A DNA stretch of 64,000 nucleotides, from assembly GCA_018716725.1 (NCBI GenBank), contig DVJP01000054.1, positions 30,075 to 94,074 on the forward strand. The letters are read 5' to 3'. Shown here piece by piece: positions 46,268-58,931 of the stretch (positions are counted from its first letter, which is position 1; each line of letters begins with the position of its first letter). The DNA is from Candidatus Merdivicinus excrementipullorum. Its GTDB lineage: Bacteria > Bacillota > Clostridia > Oscillospirales > Ruminococcaceae. Below the pieces are notes generated by a model. That model did no database searches, was not told where the DNA came from, and saw only the letters and a program-made list of their open reading frames with translations. Made by a program: the position numbers and the translations under genes.

Positions 46268-46660
46268 TTATCTTACCCATGCGCCTGTGGCGTCGACAGT
46301 ATAGCCGTCCACAGTGGTGTTGACAGCCATAGAGCCGTTTCCATAGAAGTAATAGCAGTTGCCGCCAATCCACTTCCAGGCGTTGGACACCATCTTGCCG
46401 TCGTTTTCCAGATAATACCAGACGTCGCCGTTCTGGAGCCAGCCGGTTTTCAGCTGACCGGTGGTGAAATCACGATAATACCAGCCGATTTTCTCCGCGT
46501 CCCAGAACCAGCCGTTCACGTTTACCGCGCCTTCCGGTCCGCTGGAAGCGGCGATGGAATTGTTGGCAGCAGTGGTAACGTCCGCGGCAAAAACGGGTGC
46601 GGCCGCCGCCACAGCAAGCATAGCCGCCAAAGATAAAGACACCATTTTTTTCAAGACCAT
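46268..46660 (-). CDS. Small secreted cell-wall-binding-repeat protein
   Basis: Signal peptide MVLKKMVSLSLAAMLAVAAAAPVFAA; GWFWDAEKIGWYYRDFTTGQLKTGWLQNGDVWYYLENDGKMVSNAWKWIGGNCYYF. Confidence 0.85.
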   Translation of the reverse strand: MVLKKMVSLSLAAMLAVAAAAPVFAADVTTAANNSIAASSGPEGAVNVNGWFWDAEKIGWYYRDFTTGQLKTGWLQNGDVWYYLENDGKMVSNAWKWIGGNCYYFYGNGSMAVNTTVDGYTVDATGAWVR

Positions 46661-46933
46661 AAATAAAACCTCCTGAGTTCCGGCAGCGGCATTCTTTTCC
46701 GCACCGGATCATAGTCGGATAGAAACGGATGAAGCATCCGTTTACCGCAGTTCCTATTATATGACAGTTTCGGCAAAAAAGCAATGGATAAATTTTGTAT
46801 TTTTGGAAAGCAGGCATATTTTTTGTAAAATGATGGAATTTCTTCGGCAAAATGCTGAAAAATTAGCGTCGGACGTTCTGTTTCAGCGCCGCCGCTTCCA
46901 TAAGCGGCGGTCTCCGCACCGAATTTTCCGCCT

Positions 46934-47575
46934 TTATACAGCGCCCTGTTCCTTTAAAATCATGTCCTTCACCTTCATGAGCCGGGTGACGTTGCTGCGC
47001 TCGTTGTCCTCCAGCTTCATAGTGATGAACTTAATGGCCTGCTGGGTTTCGGGGATCATCACATGCTCCAGGGCGTTGACCCGGCGTCGGGTTTTCTCAA
47101 TTTCGTCCGCCAGCATGGAGCAGGTCTTTTCCACCTGGGCCAGCTCAATAAGCTTGGGCATCAAATCCGCCAGGTCCAGCACCGCCCCGTCCAGTTCCGC
47201 CGAAGTGAAAGCGAAGCTGTAAGGCAGGCCGGTGAACTGGCCGCCCTCCTGGGATGCAAAGGTGGGGACGGTGACCCCCATAATGTTCCGCTCTCCTGTC
47301 TCCACCGACAGGTTCCCGGCGGCTTCGGAAAGCAAAGCCTCGCCGATACCGGCCTCCCCCATCCGGGCGGAAGCCACGGCGACCCGCTTCATGTCCCGGC
47401 CCAGGGCCTCCTCCACCTCAGCCCGCAGCTCCCGGTTTTTGCGGATATAGAGCATAAACTGCCGCACCATCTCATCCCGCTTGTCCTTTAGGAGCTTGTG
47501 GCCCTTGACGGCGGTTTTCAGCCGCTTTTTCAGGCGGGTCAGCTCCATCCGGGTGGGGTTTACGCGAATGGCCAT
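46934..47575 (-). CDS. ntpD: V-type ATP synthase subunit D
   Basis: MAIRVNPTRMELTRLKKRLKTAVKGHKLLKDKRDEMVRQFM...EIEKTRRRVNALEHVMIPETQQAIKFITMKLEDNERSNVTRLMKVKD. Confidence 0.97.
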   Translation of the reverse strand: MAIRVNPTRMELTRLKKRLKTAVKGHKLLKDKRDEMVRQFMLYIRKNRELRAEVEEALGRDMKRVAVASARMGEAGIGEALLSEAAGNLSVETGERNIMGVTVPTFASQEGGQFTGLPYSFAFTSAELDGAVLDLADLMPKLIELAQVEKTCSMLADEIEKTRRRVNALEHVMIPETQQAIKFITMKLEDNERSNVTRLMKVKDMILKEQGAV

Positions 47576-47581
47576 GGCAGA

Positions 47582-48967
47582 TCACTCCTTTTCGCCGGAT
47601 TTGGGATAGTAGAGGTCCAGGTACTCGTCCTTTATGCGCTTCAGCTCGCTGCGGGGCAGGATGCCCAGCAGTTTCCAGCCCATGTCCAGGGTTTCCTCAA
47701 TGGTGCGGTTTGTCTGGTACCCCTGGGAAACGTATTCCTTTTCAAAGGCGTCGGCGAATTTGGCGTAGAGCTTATCCATGCTGGACAGGGCTGCTTCGCC
47801 CAAGATCACCGCCAGTTCTCTCGCTTCCTTGCCCCGGGCGTAAGCGGAGAACAGCTGGTTCATGACGCCGGAATGGTCGGCCCGGGTTTTCCCTTCCCCG
47901 ATTCCCTTGTCCTTCAGACGGGACAAAGAGGGCAGCACGTCAATGGGGGGCATGACGCCCTTGTGGTAAAGTTCCCGGGACAGAATAATCTGTCCCTCGG
48001 TGATATAGCCGGTCAGGTCGGGGATGGGATGGGTCTTGTCGTCCTCGGGCATGGTGAGGATAGGCAGCTGGGTAATGGAGCCTTGCTTCCCCCGGATGCG
48101 CCCGGCCCGTTCATACAAAGAGGCCAGGTCGGTATACAGATAGCCCGGGTATCCCCGGCGGCCGGGGACTTCCTTCCGTGCCGCAGAAACCTCCCGCAGG
48201 GCTTCAGCGTAGTTGGTGATGTCGGTGAGGATGACCAAAACGTGCATGCCCAGCCCATAGGCCAGGTATTCGGCGCAGGTAATGGCCATACGGGGGGTGG
48301 CGATACGCTCTACGGCCGGGTCGTTGGCCAGGTTCATAAAGAGGACGGCCCGGTCGATGGCGCCGGTGCGGCGGAAATCCTTGATAAAGAAGTCCGCTTC
48401 CTCAAAGGTGATGCCGATGGCCCCGAAAACCACGGCGAATTTCTCGCCGGTGCCCCGCACCTGGGCCTGCCTTGCAATTTGGGCCGCCAGCTGGGCGTGG
48501 GGCAGGCCGGAGCCGGAGAAAACCGGCAGCTTCTGCCCCCGGACCAGGGTGTTTAGGCCGTCAATGGCGGACACGCCGGTCTGGATAAATTCCGCCGGGT
48601 AGTCCCGGGCAGCAGGGTTGATGGGGGAACCGTTGATGTTCATCCGGGCCTCGGGGATGATCTCCGGCCCGCCGTCAATGGGGTTGCCCATACCGTCAAA
48701 AATCCGCCCCAGCATGTCGGGGCTTACCTTCAGTTCGGTGCCGTGGCCCAAAAAACGGGCCTTGGAATCGGCAATGCGCAGCCCCTGGGAGCTTTCAAAC
48801 AGCTGGACCATGGCCCGGTCCCGGTCCACTTCCAGCACCTTGCCCACCCGGATTTCCCCGTCGGCCTGCTCAATTTCCACCAGTTCGTCGTATTTGACCC
48901 CGGCGACGCCGTCCACCAGCATCAGGGGACCCACGACTTCCCGGATGGTTTTATATTCTTTACGCAT
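47582..48967 (-). CDS. ntpB: V-type ATP synthase subunit B
   Basis: [32 protein letters not shown]...[23 protein letters not shown]...[33 protein letters not shown]. Confidence 0.98.
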   Translation of the reverse strand: MRKEYKTIREVVGPLMLVDGVAGVKYDELVEIEQADGEIRVGKVLEVDRDRAMVQLFESSQGLRIADSKARFLGHGTELKVSPDMLGRIFDGMGNPIDGGPEIIPEARMNINGSPINPAARDYPAEFIQTGVSAIDGLNTLVRGQKLPVFSGSGLPHAQLAAQIARQAQVRGTGEKFAVVFGAIGITFEEADFFIKDFRRTGAIDRAVLFMNLANDPAVERIATPRMAITCAEYLAYGLGMHVLVILTDITNYAEALREVSAARKEVPGRRGYPGYLYTDLASLYERAGRIRGKQGSITQLPILTMPEDDKTHPIPDLTGYITEGQIILSRELYHKGVMPPIDVLPSLSRLKDKGIGEGKTRADHSGVMNQLFSAYARGKEARELAVILGEAALSSMDKLYAKFADAFEKEYVSQGYQTNRTIEETLDMGWKLLGILPRSELKRIKDEYLDLYYPKSGEKE

Positions 48968-50756
48968 GATCGGCTTCCTCCTCCATGAGCCCGGCAAACT
49001 GGGCTTCCAGTTCCCCGGTAACTGCGGCGTAATGGGCGTCCCACTGATCCTCCGGGACACGTTTGAGCCGCCCGATTTTTTCCATTACCGGCATGGTGAG
49101 AATCTGTTCCAAGGGGACTTCCGCCGCCACAGCTTCCTCCCCCTTGTGGTACCAGGCGAGGATGAGCTTTAACATCCCGTACTGCTTTTTGGGGGAAGTA
49201 TAAGTGTCCACATCGTCAAAGGCGATCTGGTGCAGGAAATCCTCCCGGACGGAACGGGCCGCCTCCAGGGTCATCCGGTCCTTTAAGGCCAGGGCGTCCA
49301 CGCCCACCAGCCGGACGATTTCCTGAAGCTCCGCCTCCTCCTGCAAAATCCGGCGGACCTCCGCCACCTGGGCGGACCAGCCGGGAGCAACTGCCCGGTC
49401 GAAATATTCCGACAGATTGTCGCTGTACAAAGAATAGCTGGTGAGCCAGTCAATGGCCGGGAAATGCCGCTTGTAAGCTAAGTCCGAAGAAAGGCCCCAG
49501 AACACCTTGACAATCCGCAGGGTTGCCTGGGAAACCGGCTCCGAGGTGTCGCCGCCGGGAGGGGATACCGCCCCGATGGCGGAAATGGCCCCGGTGCGCC
49601 CGTCGGAACCCAGGCACCGGACAAAGCCCGCCCGCTCGTAGAATTCCGCCAGACGGGACCCCAGGTAAGCCGGGTACCCTTCCTCGCCGGGCATTTCCTC
49701 CAAACGGCCGGACATTTCCCGCAAAGCCTCGGCCCAGCGGGAGGTGGAGTCCGCCATAATGGCCACCTTATAGCCCATATCCCGGAAATACTCGGCGATG
49801 GTGATGCCGCTGTAAATGGAAGCTTCCCGGGCGGCCACCGGCATATCGGAGGTGTTGGCGATAAGCACCGTCCGCTTCATCAGGGAAAGGCCGGTGCGGG
49901 GGTCGTGAAGCTCGGGGAATTCCAGCAGAACGTCGGTCATCTCGTTGCCCCGTTCGCCGCAGCCAATGTAAACGATAATGTCCGCGTCCGCCCATTTGGC
50001 CAGCTGATGCTGCACCACGGTTTTGCCGGAGCCGAAAGGCCCGGGGATGGCGGCGATGCCCCCTTTGGCAATGGGGAACAGGGTGTCGATAACCCGCTGT
50101 CCTGTGACCATGGGCTCTTCCGGGGCGATTTTTTCCGCCGTAGGGCGGCCCCGGCGGACAGGCCATTTTTGCAGCATGGGGAGCTCCAGCAGTTCCCCGT
50201 TTTCCTTGCGGATCCTGGCGATAGGCTCCACAATGGTGGCCTCCCCCTCAAAAATCCATTCCAGGGTGCCGGACGCTTTGGGGGGCATCATGATTTTATG
50301 GAGGACAGCCGGGGTTTCCTGGACTGTGCCCAGGATGTCGCCGGGAACCAGCTTGTCCCCGACTTTGGCTTTCGGCACAAAGGCCCATTTTTTCTCCCGG
50401 TTCAGTTTGGGCACCTCAACGCCCCGGGTAATCCGGTCGCCGGCGGTTTCGTAAATCACGTTCAAGGGCCGCTGGATACCGTCAAAAATCCCCTCGATGA
50501 GACCCGGGGCCAGCTCCACGGATAAAGGCTCGCCGGTGCCGTAAACCGGTTCTCCGGGGCCTAAACCCGCCGTTTCCTCATATACCTGAATGGAAGCCCG
50601 GTCCCCCCGCAGCTCGATGACCTCCCCGATTAAGCGCTTTTCGCTGACCCGGACCACGTCGAACATCTGGACGCCGCCCATGCCTTCCGCCACAATCAGA
50701 GGGCCGGCCACCTTGCGGATAACTCCGCGGGCTTCCTGTTCCTTTGGACTGTTCAT
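48960..50756 (-). CDS. ntpA: V-type ATP synthase subunit A
   Basis: [27 protein letters not shown]...[18 protein letters not shown]...[21 protein letters not shown]...[44 protein letters not shown]. Confidence 0.98.
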   Translation of the reverse strand: MNSPKEQEARGVIRKVAGPLIVAEGMGGVQMFDVVRVSEKRLIGEVIELRGDRASIQVYEETAGLGPGEPVYGTGEPLSVELAPGLIEGIFDGIQRPLNVIYETAGDRITRGVEVPKLNREKKWAFVPKAKVGDKLVPGDILGTVQETPAVLHKIMMPPKASGTLEWIFEGEATIVEPIARIRKENGELLELPMLQKWPVRRGRPTAEKIAPEEPMVTGQRVIDTLFPIAKGGIAAIPGPFGSGKTVVQHQLAKWADADIIVYIGCGERGNEMTDVLLEFPELHDPRTGLSLMKRTVLIANTSDMPVAAREASIYSGITIAEYFRDMGYKVAIMADSTSRWAEALREMSGRLEEMPGEEGYPAYLGSRLAEFYERAGFVRCLGSDGRTGAISAIGAVSPPGGDTSEPVSQATLRIVKVFWGLSSDLAYKRHFPAIDWLTSYSLYSDNLSEYFDRAVAPGWSAQVAEVRRILQEEAELQEIVRLVGVDALALKDRMTLEAARSVREDFLHQIAFDDVDTYTSPKKQYGMLKLILAWYHKGEEAVAAEVPLEQILTMPVMEKIGRLKRVPEDQWDAHYAAVTGELEAQFAGLMEEEADHA

Positions 50757-50779
50757 ATTCTTCTCCTTCTATCGGCAGA

Positions 50780-51106
50780 CTATTGCAGGTCCATTCCGAC
50801 CGCTTTATAGATATTGCTCTGAATTTGCTCCCGGCCGAAGCCGTCGGCCCCCTTGCTTCCGGGGATAGGGATAATGGCCGGGCAGGTCCGGGCCTGGTAC
50901 CGGGCAAGCTCCTCGGGAACCAGCCGGGCAAGCCCCTCGGTGATATAGATAATGGAGCAGCCCTCCCGGGCCAGCTTATGGATGGCCCGGGCCGCTTCCT
51001 CCGCCGTTTCGGCTGGGAAAGTCTCAATCCCCAGCACCCGGAACAGCATCACCGATTCCCGGTCGCCGATGACGGCAATGCCGCCCCCCTGTTTTTCCTG
51101 GCTCAC
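50780..51106 (-). CDS. V-type ATP synthase subunit F
   Basis: GGIAVIGDRESVMLFRVLGIETFPAETAEEAARAIHKLAREGCSIIYITEGLA...AIIPIPGSKG; operon position between C and A subunits. Confidence 0.92.
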   Translation of the reverse strand: MSQEKQGGGIAVIGDRESVMLFRVLGIETFPAETAEEAARAIHKLAREGCSIIYITEGLARLVPEELARYQARTCPAIIPIPGSKGADGFGREQIQSNIYKAVGMDLQ

Positions 51107-51127
51107 AGGGAACCCCTCCTTTCCAAG

Positions 51128-52045
51128 CTACGTTTTCTGGGCAAAGAGCACCCGCAGCTCCCTTGCCTCGTTTTCCCGCCGCATCAGATAGCAGGCGATT
51201 GGCCCGATGCTGAAGGCGTCGTCCTGCCCTTCGTTCAAAAGGGCGATGCGCTCCTGTGTAAAACGCTTTTCCGCTTCCACCAGCTGCCCGTCCCGGGCAT
51301 AGTCCTCCAGCGCCCGCTGGATGATGGAGGAAAACTCCCCTTTGCAGAGTATCGGGATAAACTGGCCCGAAGCCAGAGCCTCTGGAAACGCCTCCTCCGG
51401 GATGGTCCCGCCGGGAAGGAGCACCTTTTCTAGGGTTTCCCGGTCCCATTTTAACGCCGCCGCCCGCAGGACGCTTAAGACGTTGGTAAAATCCGCCTGG
51501 GCGGAAAAATACCGGGACAAAAGGGGATTTTTCTTCTTTTTCAGGACAAGCCGGATCTGTTCGAACACCGCCCGGTCCACCGCCGCGCTGAAGGAAAGCA
51601 GGCTGTCAAAATGATCTGCCTCCTCCAATACCGCCCGGAAGGCCTCCGGGAGCATGGAGTATTCCCCGGTTTCCACCGAAAGGCGCATGATTTCCGGCTG
51701 GACAGTCCCGCCCTCCGTCAAAAGGCGGGAAACATCCTGGGAAAGGCGTTTCCCCTTATAAGCCGCTTTCAGGTTGTGGGCGTCAATGGGCAGAAGGAAC
51801 AGGTCCGTCCAGGCCGGTTCCGGGGAAAGCTCGGCAATCACCCGGCGGGTTTCTTCCTCCTCCGCCCGGATCATGGCTTCCGGGTCGTCCTTGGGGGCGC
51901 CGTTCCCGTAGCCGGTTTCCGAAAGGAGCCGCGCCGCTTCTTCCCGGCCCGCTTCCCGGAGGCGCGCCCACCGGGGAGCGTCGATAAGCTTCAGCTCCAG
52001 CGCCCGGATGCGGCCTACGGCAAAGGGATAGCTGACTGTTGCCAT
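51128..52045 (-). CDS. V-type ATP synthase subunit C (AC39-like)
   Basis: MATVSYPFAVGRIRALELKLIDAPRWARLREAG...PIDAHNLKAAYKGKRL...LLSRYFSAQADFTNVLSVLRA; operon position. Confidence 0.92.
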   Translation of the reverse strand: MATVSYPFAVGRIRALELKLIDAPRWARLREAGREEAARLLSETGYGNGAPKDDPEAMIRAEEEETRRVIAELSPEPAWTDLFLLPIDAHNLKAAYKGKRLSQDVSRLLTEGGTVQPEIMRLSVETGEYSMLPEAFRAVLEEADHFDSLLSFSAAVDRAVFEQIRLVLKKKKNPLLSRYFSAQADFTNVLSVLRAAALKWDRETLEKVLLPGGTIPEEAFPEALASGQFIPILCKGEFSSIIQRALEDYARDGQLVEAEKRFTQERIALLNEGQDDAFSIGPIACYLMRRENEARELRVLFAQKT

Positions 52046-52060
52046 CTTCCCACCCCCTTC

Positions 52061-52702
52061 TTACTCGTCTTTGGGATACAAAATCCGGTAAATTTCCTGC
52101 TCCCAGTCCTCCCGGGCCTGGGAGAGCAAAGCGTCAAAGGACGCGTCCACGTCGTAAACCGGCCCCATAAGCCGGAACCCGCCGGTGACATTGGCGGGAG
52201 CGTCCGCAAGGGTCAGCTTCCCTTCCCGGCCGGATTCCTTCAAAGCGGCGTTTAAGCGTTTGAAAAAACTCTTTTCGCCGATAATGGGCAGGTTCCCTTC
52301 CGGCGTCCACTCATATTTCTCCCGGTCAGCCGCCGGGACTTCCATAATTTCCGCGCCGGTTTCCGCCGCTTCCAGCAAAAGCCGGGTGATCAGGGCTTCC
52401 CACCGTTCCTTGGGCAAGTCCGCCAGCTGCTCCCCGGCAAGTGAAAAGGCCTCGTCCATCACCGCCCGGCGGGCCGCCAGGGTATTTTTCCGGATTTGAA
52501 GCCCCGCCATCAGCCGTTCCCGCTTTTCCAGCTCCTCCGCCCTTTGGCGGGCGTTTCCGAGAATCGCGGCCGCTTCCGCTTCGGCGTCCGCCCGGATTTT
52601 ACCGGCGGCGGCTTCAGCCTTTTCCTCCCCCTGTTTTGCCAGGGCGGCGGCCTCCTCCTCCGCGTTTTTGCGGATTTTTTCTAAAATCGCTTCCGCACCC
52701 AA
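52061..52702 (-). CDS. V-type ATP synthase subunit E
   Basis: Coiled-coil ILEKIRKNAEEEAAALAKQGEEKAEAAAGKIRADAEAEAAAILGNARQRAEELEKRERLMAGLQIRKNTLAARRAVMDEAF; operon position. Confidence 0.9.
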   Translation of the reverse strand: MGAEAILEKIRKNAEEEAAALAKQGEEKAEAAAGKIRADAEAEAAAILGNARQRAEELEKRERLMAGLQIRKNTLAARRAVMDEAFSLAGEQLADLPKERWEALITRLLLEAAETGAEIMEVPAADREKYEWTPEGNLPIIGEKSFFKRLNAALKESGREGKLTLADAPANVTGGFRLMGPVYDVDASFDALLSQAREDWEQEIYRILYPKDE

Positions 52703-52714
52703 ATCAATTCCCCC

Positions 52715-55054
<2,340 letters not shown>

Positions 55055-55058
<4 letters not shown>

Positions 55059-55363
55059 GGCCGTTCCATCCTTTCTACAATCCGCGCCGCCGCTTTGGGC
55101 AGGTTCATCCGGGCCTTTTCCGCCTCCAAAGCGTCCCGCCCAGCAGCTGCGGACAGCATCTCGCCGGTTTCCTGCTCCATGCGTTTTTGGGCTTCTTCCA
55201 GGATCTCTTCCGCCTGTCTCCTGGCCGCTTCAAGGATCTGCGCCGCATCGGCCCGGGCGGATTCCTGGGCTTTGGCGAGCTTTATGCGGTTTTCCTCCAA
55301 AACAGCCGCCTTTTTCTGCCTGGCTTTTTCCTCCTCCGCCTGGAGCGTTTCCAAAACTGACAT
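55055..55363 (-). CDS. V-type ATP synthase peripheral-stalk subunit G/H-like
   Basis: Coiled coil MSVLETLQAEEEKARQKKAAVLEENRIKLAKAQESARADAAQILEAARRQAEEILEEAQ at the head of the operon. Confidence 0.85.
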
Positions 55364-55547
55364 CCTTTCACCACCTTTGCCTGCAAAGCCGCCCCATTAG
55401 GATTTCCCAGCGGCCATGTATATAAGAGATATTATAACAAATATAACTTAAAATTACAAGGATATTTTTGACAAAATACGGAATATTACAAAAACCGTAA
55501 GGTTTCCTGATATTCTGACCGGCTGCGATAAAATTTGTAAAATACCC

Positions 55548-55576
55548 TTGACAAGGGGGTGTATTATGGATATAAT
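55548..55576 (+). promoter_or_regulatory. Consensus sigma-A promoter of gntR-ABC operon
   Basis: TTGACA (55548-55553), 17-nt spacer, TATAAT (55571-55576). Confidence 0.85.
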
Positions 55577-55579
55577 ACA
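55560..55579. promoter_or_regulatory. GntR/YtrA-type operator palindrome
   Basis: TGTATTAT-GGAT-ATAATACA perfect 8-bp inverted repeat overlapping the -10 element. Confidence 0.75.
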
Positions 55580-55608
55580 GTTAGAGAATACAGAAAGGGG
55601 ATGATCTT

Positions 55609-55983
55609 CTGGATGTCTGGTTTGGATTTCAGTTAAACCGGAAAGAGCCGGTGTATTTGCAGCTGGTCCGGCGGGTCAAGCAGCTGCTGGTTTCCGGCGG
55701 GCTTCAAGACGGGGAACTGCTGCCTTCCCGGCGGGAAACGGCTGCGCGGCTGGAAATCAACCCCAACACCGTCCAAAAGGCCTACAAACAGCTGGAAGAC
55801 GAGGGGATCCTTTCCACAGACAGCGGCGGCAGCCGCGTTGCCTGCCCGGAGGACACCCGGCTTCGGCTCCGAGAGGAATGGGTCCGGGAAATCGGGGCGG
55901 AGTTTGTGCAAAACCTTCAGAATCTGGGCTTTTCCTTTAAGGACGCCGTGGGCCTTTTAAGCGAATTGTGGGAAGAATCGTAA
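55609..55983 (+). CDS. GntR family (YtrA-like) transcriptional regulator
   Basis: Frame extends upstream of track ORF (55651): LDVWFGFQLNRKEPVYLQLVRRVKQLLVSGGLQDGELLPSRRETAARLEINPNTVQKAYKQLEDEGILSTDSGGSRV; start uncertain (CTG at 55609 after aaagggg). Confidence 0.87.
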   Translation: MDVWFGFQLNRKEPVYLQLVRRVKQLLVSGGLQDGELLPSRRETAARLEINPNTVQKAYKQLEDEGILSTDSGGSRVACPEDTRLRLREEWVREIGAEFVQNLQNLGFSFKDAVGLLSELWEES

Positions 55984-55997
55984 TTCCCGGCCCAATG

Positions 55998-56017
55998 TGT
56001 ATGAATCGTATAATACA
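55998..56017. promoter_or_regulatory. Second, imperfect GntR-type operator
   Basis: TGTATGAATCGTATAATACA, close to the 55560 palindrome, directly upstream of the ABC genes. Confidence 0.5.
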
Positions 56018-56033
56018 GAAAGGATGATGCAAG

Positions 56034-56792
56034 ATGGCAAAGCCTTTTGTTTCCCTTTTGCGGCGGGAATTTTCCGGCCGGGTTTGGCAGATGTGGGGAT
56101 TTTTTCTGGCGGCGCTGCTTTTTCAGCCATTGGTGTTCTGGTTTCAGATCAAGGACCAGTACCAGCCCAAGCGGTTTGAGGAAGTGTACCTGGATTCCGC
56201 CGCGCCGGTGCTTTTGGCGGTATTTTTCGCAGGGATTGTGGGCTGGATGATTTGGCTGAGCCTGCGGGACTGCGGAAACGGCAGCATCTGCACGCTGATG
56301 ACCCTGCCCGGCGGCCGGGGGCAGCTCTTTTGGTCCAAGCTGCTGGGATATACTGGGGCGGTGCTCCTGCTGCTGGCGGGGGTGCTGGCGGGGATTCTGC
56401 TCTGTTACCCGGTTTATCTCTCCTGGCAGGCGGAGCTGGCCCAGCGGACCAACGCGGATTTGACCCTAAACGCCGGGCTGTGGCTGGCCCTGAACCAGAC
56501 GCCCCTGTTCCGGCTTCTCTGCCCCATGACCTTCCAGGAGATGGCGGCCAGCCTTCTTTTGCTGCTGGCCCTGCCGGTGTGGGCCTGTGATACCGGCTGG
56601 CGGATTGCCGGGCGGCATTGGATACGGGGCGGAATCTTGAGCCTGTCCACAGCGGTATGCTGGGCGCTGGTGTTCCGGGGGCGGCTGACGGAGGCGTGGC
56701 TTTTGGAAATCCCCAGCCTGATTGTTTTAGCGGCGCTGGTGATTCTCATGGCCGCCGACAGCCTTTGGCTCCTGCACCGGGGCGACATATAG
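56034..56792 (+). CDS. ABC transporter permease-like membrane protein
   Basis: Multi-TM MAKPFVSLLRREFSGRVWQMWGFFLAALLFQPLVFWF...TLMTLPGGRGQLFWSKLLGYTGAVLLLLAGVLAGILLCYPV. Confidence 0.78.
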   Translation: MAKPFVSLLRREFSGRVWQMWGFFLAALLFQPLVFWFQIKDQYQPKRFEEVYLDSAAPVLLAVFFAGIVGWMIWLSLRDCGNGSICTLMTLPGGRGQLFWSKLLGYTGAVLLLLAGVLAGILLCYPVYLSWQAELAQRTNADLTLNAGLWLALNQTPLFRLLCPMTFQEMAASLLLLLALPVWACDTGWRIAGRHWIRGGILSLSTAVCWALVFRGRLTEAWLLEIPSLIVLAALVILMAADSLWLLHRGDI

Positions 56793-56805
56793 GGAGGTGG
56801 CACAT

Positions 56806-58134
56806 ATGCTGCGATTCATCCGCAAATACAAAGGAGTTTTGTCCCTCGGCGCGGCGGCGCTGGTCATTGGCGGCGTTTACCTGGCGGCCTGGCTGCCGGT
56901 TTTCGGGGAAGGGTTCCAGATTTCCGTTGAAAAGGAATGGGGCCGCCCCAGCGCACTGGGCGAATTTGCCCTGACCGGCTCCGTTACCGACGGCCGGTCG
57001 GAAACGGTATTCACCTTGGACCAAACCGGCCTTTCCCAGAAATCCCGGGCAATCCCGCCGGAAACCGCGGAAGAGGACTTCACCGCATTTTCCCAAAAGG
57101 CGTACTACCTTCCCGGAGAGATTGAACGGGAGGAGCTTTTGGCCGCTCCAGACGAAGAGGAATACAACTACCAGCTAACCCAGCGGACATGGAGTGAAGA
57201 TACCCAGCTTATTTGGGAAATCCAGCGGTTTCATTTTAACACGCAGTCCGACTGCCATGTCCGGCTGAACACCGGCCTCACCTACCCTGGAATCGTCTGC
57301 CTGCTGAAGACCGCCACCACTATGTTTGACCCCGCTCCTTCGGACGAGGAAATCCGGGAGTTTTTGGAGCCCAATGATTTCTCCCCTAACAAAAATCTGC
57401 TGGACGCGGTATTCGGGGAATCCACAAGGCCGAATTTGGACAGTATAGCAGAAGCAAACGGCACCTTCTACTTTGTCCCCACGGTTTCCCAGGAGTGGGA
57501 AGGGACCCGGTATATTTACCGGGTTGACCAGGGGGAACCCTGGATTGCCACAGCTTTTGTGGATGCTTCCGAGCCCATTGGCCAGGCAACGCCTATCGCA
57601 GAGGTGCAAAGAGGGAGAGATTTGGACATTTGGGGGCTTTACGCCACCCTGGACGGCGCCCTGGTGCTGGTGGGGCAATATATGGGGACGCCCATTTTCC
57701 AGATATACGACCCGGAAACCGGGGAAATGACCGGGGAAGTGACCGCCCCGGGGCTTTATCTCTCCGACAAATCGAGTTTCCTGTTTTTCCCTCAGGGAAA
57801 CGGCTTCTGCGCCGGGTTTGCAGACTGGGAAACGGAAATCTCCTCCCTGGTAGCCATGCATAATGACATTGCCTGGCGGAAAATCCAGCCGGTGCGGCAG
57901 GTGCCCTTTTATTTGGAGCACGCCGTATCCGACGGGGAAAACCTGGCGGCCATTGGCAGCAAAAGGCAGATTCTCCGCACAAAGGACGTGGTCTGCGGAG
58001 CGGTCTGGGATCACGACGGCCTGGCCTATCAGGTTCATTTGAGCACCCCTATCCAGCAGGACGAAAAGTATGAAGGCGGCGAGCACCGGTATCTGGACAA
58101 TTTTCAGGTGAAAAGGAGGGGTTCCCGTGATTGA
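56806..58134 (+). CDS. Membrane-anchored extracytoplasmic protein of the ABC operon
   Basis: MLRFIRKYKGVLSLGAAALVIGGVYLAAWLPVF single N-terminal TM then large soluble region; overlaps the downstream ATPase start. Confidence 0.72.
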   Translation: MLRFIRKYKGVLSLGAAALVIGGVYLAAWLPVFGEGFQISVEKEWGRPSALGEFALTGSVTDGRSETVFTLDQTGLSQKSRAIPPETAEEDFTAFSQKAYYLPGEIEREELLAAPDEEEYNYQLTQRTWSEDTQLIWEIQRFHFNTQSDCHVRLNTGLTYPGIVCLLKTATTMFDPAPSDEEIREFLEPNDFSPNKNLLDAVFGESTRPNLDSIAEANGTFYFVPTVSQEWEGTRYIYRVDQGEPWIATAFVDASEPIGQATPIAEVQRGRDLDIWGLYATLDGALVLVGQYMGTPIFQIYDPETGEMTGEVTAPGLYLSDKSSFLFFPQGNGFCAGFADWETEISSLVAMHNDIAWRKIQPVRQVPFYLEHAVSDGENLAAIGSKRQILRTKDVVCGAVWDHDGLAYQVHLSTPIQQDEKYEGGEHRYLDNFQVKRRGSRD

Positions 58135-58849
58135 GGTCAAAAATGTGGAAAAAACCTATCCGGTGACGGGCCGGGTCCTTACTGACATCAGCTTCACTAT
58201 CCCGGACGGGCAGATTGTGGGGCTTTTGGGCCGCAACGGCGTGGGCAAGACCACCCTGTTAAAGCGGATGGCGGGCATCACCGGCGGAGGCGGGGAGGTT
58301 CTCTACGACGGCAGGCCCCCGGAAAAATGCCGGGAAGATGTGGCCTTTTTAAGCGGCGACGGCACCTTTTTCCCGGAAATGACCCCCTTGGAATACGGGG
58401 AGTTCCTCTGCGGGTTCTATCCCCGGTTTGACCGGGAACGGTTCACCAGGCTTTTGGACTTTTTCGAACTGGGGCTTTCCCTGCGCCAGCGGGCCGGAAG
58501 CCTTTCCAAGGGCCAGAAAACCCGGCTGGAGCTGGCGGCGGGGTTTTCCCGGGGGGCCAAATATCTGTTGCTGGACGAACCTTTTTCCGGCAAGGACGTT
58601 TTTTCCCGGAAGGATTTTTTAAAGCTTTTGACTGCCGGGCTGACCAAGGGGGAAACCTTAGTCATCTCCACCCACGATGTGGAGGAGATGGAAAACATTT
58701 TTGACCGGGCCATCCTCCTGCGGTACGGCGGGGTGAAAGCGGACCTGATGGCGGAGGAATGGCAGGAGGGCGGCGTTTCCCTGGCGGACCTTTATGCGGA
58801 CGCCATGGGCTACGACCCAAACCGCTACCGGGAATTTTTGGAACCCTAA
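58127..58849 (+). CDS. ABC transporter ATP-binding protein
   Basis: GLLGRNGVGKTTLLKRMAGI, LSKGQKTRLELAAGFSRGAKYLLLDEPFSGKDVFSRKDF, VISTHDVEEME. Confidence 0.93.
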   Translation: MIEVKNVEKTYPVTGRVLTDISFTIPDGQIVGLLGRNGVGKTTLLKRMAGITGGGGEVLYDGRPPEKCREDVAFLSGDGTFFPEMTPLEYGEFLCGFYPRFDRERFTRLLDFFELGLSLRQRAGSLSKGQKTRLELAAGFSRGAKYLLLDEPFSGKDVFSRKDFLKLLTAGLTKGETLVISTHDVEEMENIFDRAILLRYGGVKADLMAEEWQEGGVSLADLYADAMGYDPNRYREFLEP

Positions 58850-58888
58850 AACCTTTTCTGGGCGTTTATAGACAGAGAAAAACAACGA

Positions 58889-58922
58889 AGCCCGGACGTC
58901 TGAAACAGGCGTCCGGGTTTTG
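58889..58922. terminator. Rho-independent terminator between convergent genes
   Basis: aagcccggacgtctgaaacaggcgtccgggttttg. Confidence 0.85.
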
Positions 58923-58931
58923 CTGCATTTT

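Noticed and set aside
47498-48556. 352-aa plus-strand ORF
   Set aside because: Antisense shadow of ntpB.
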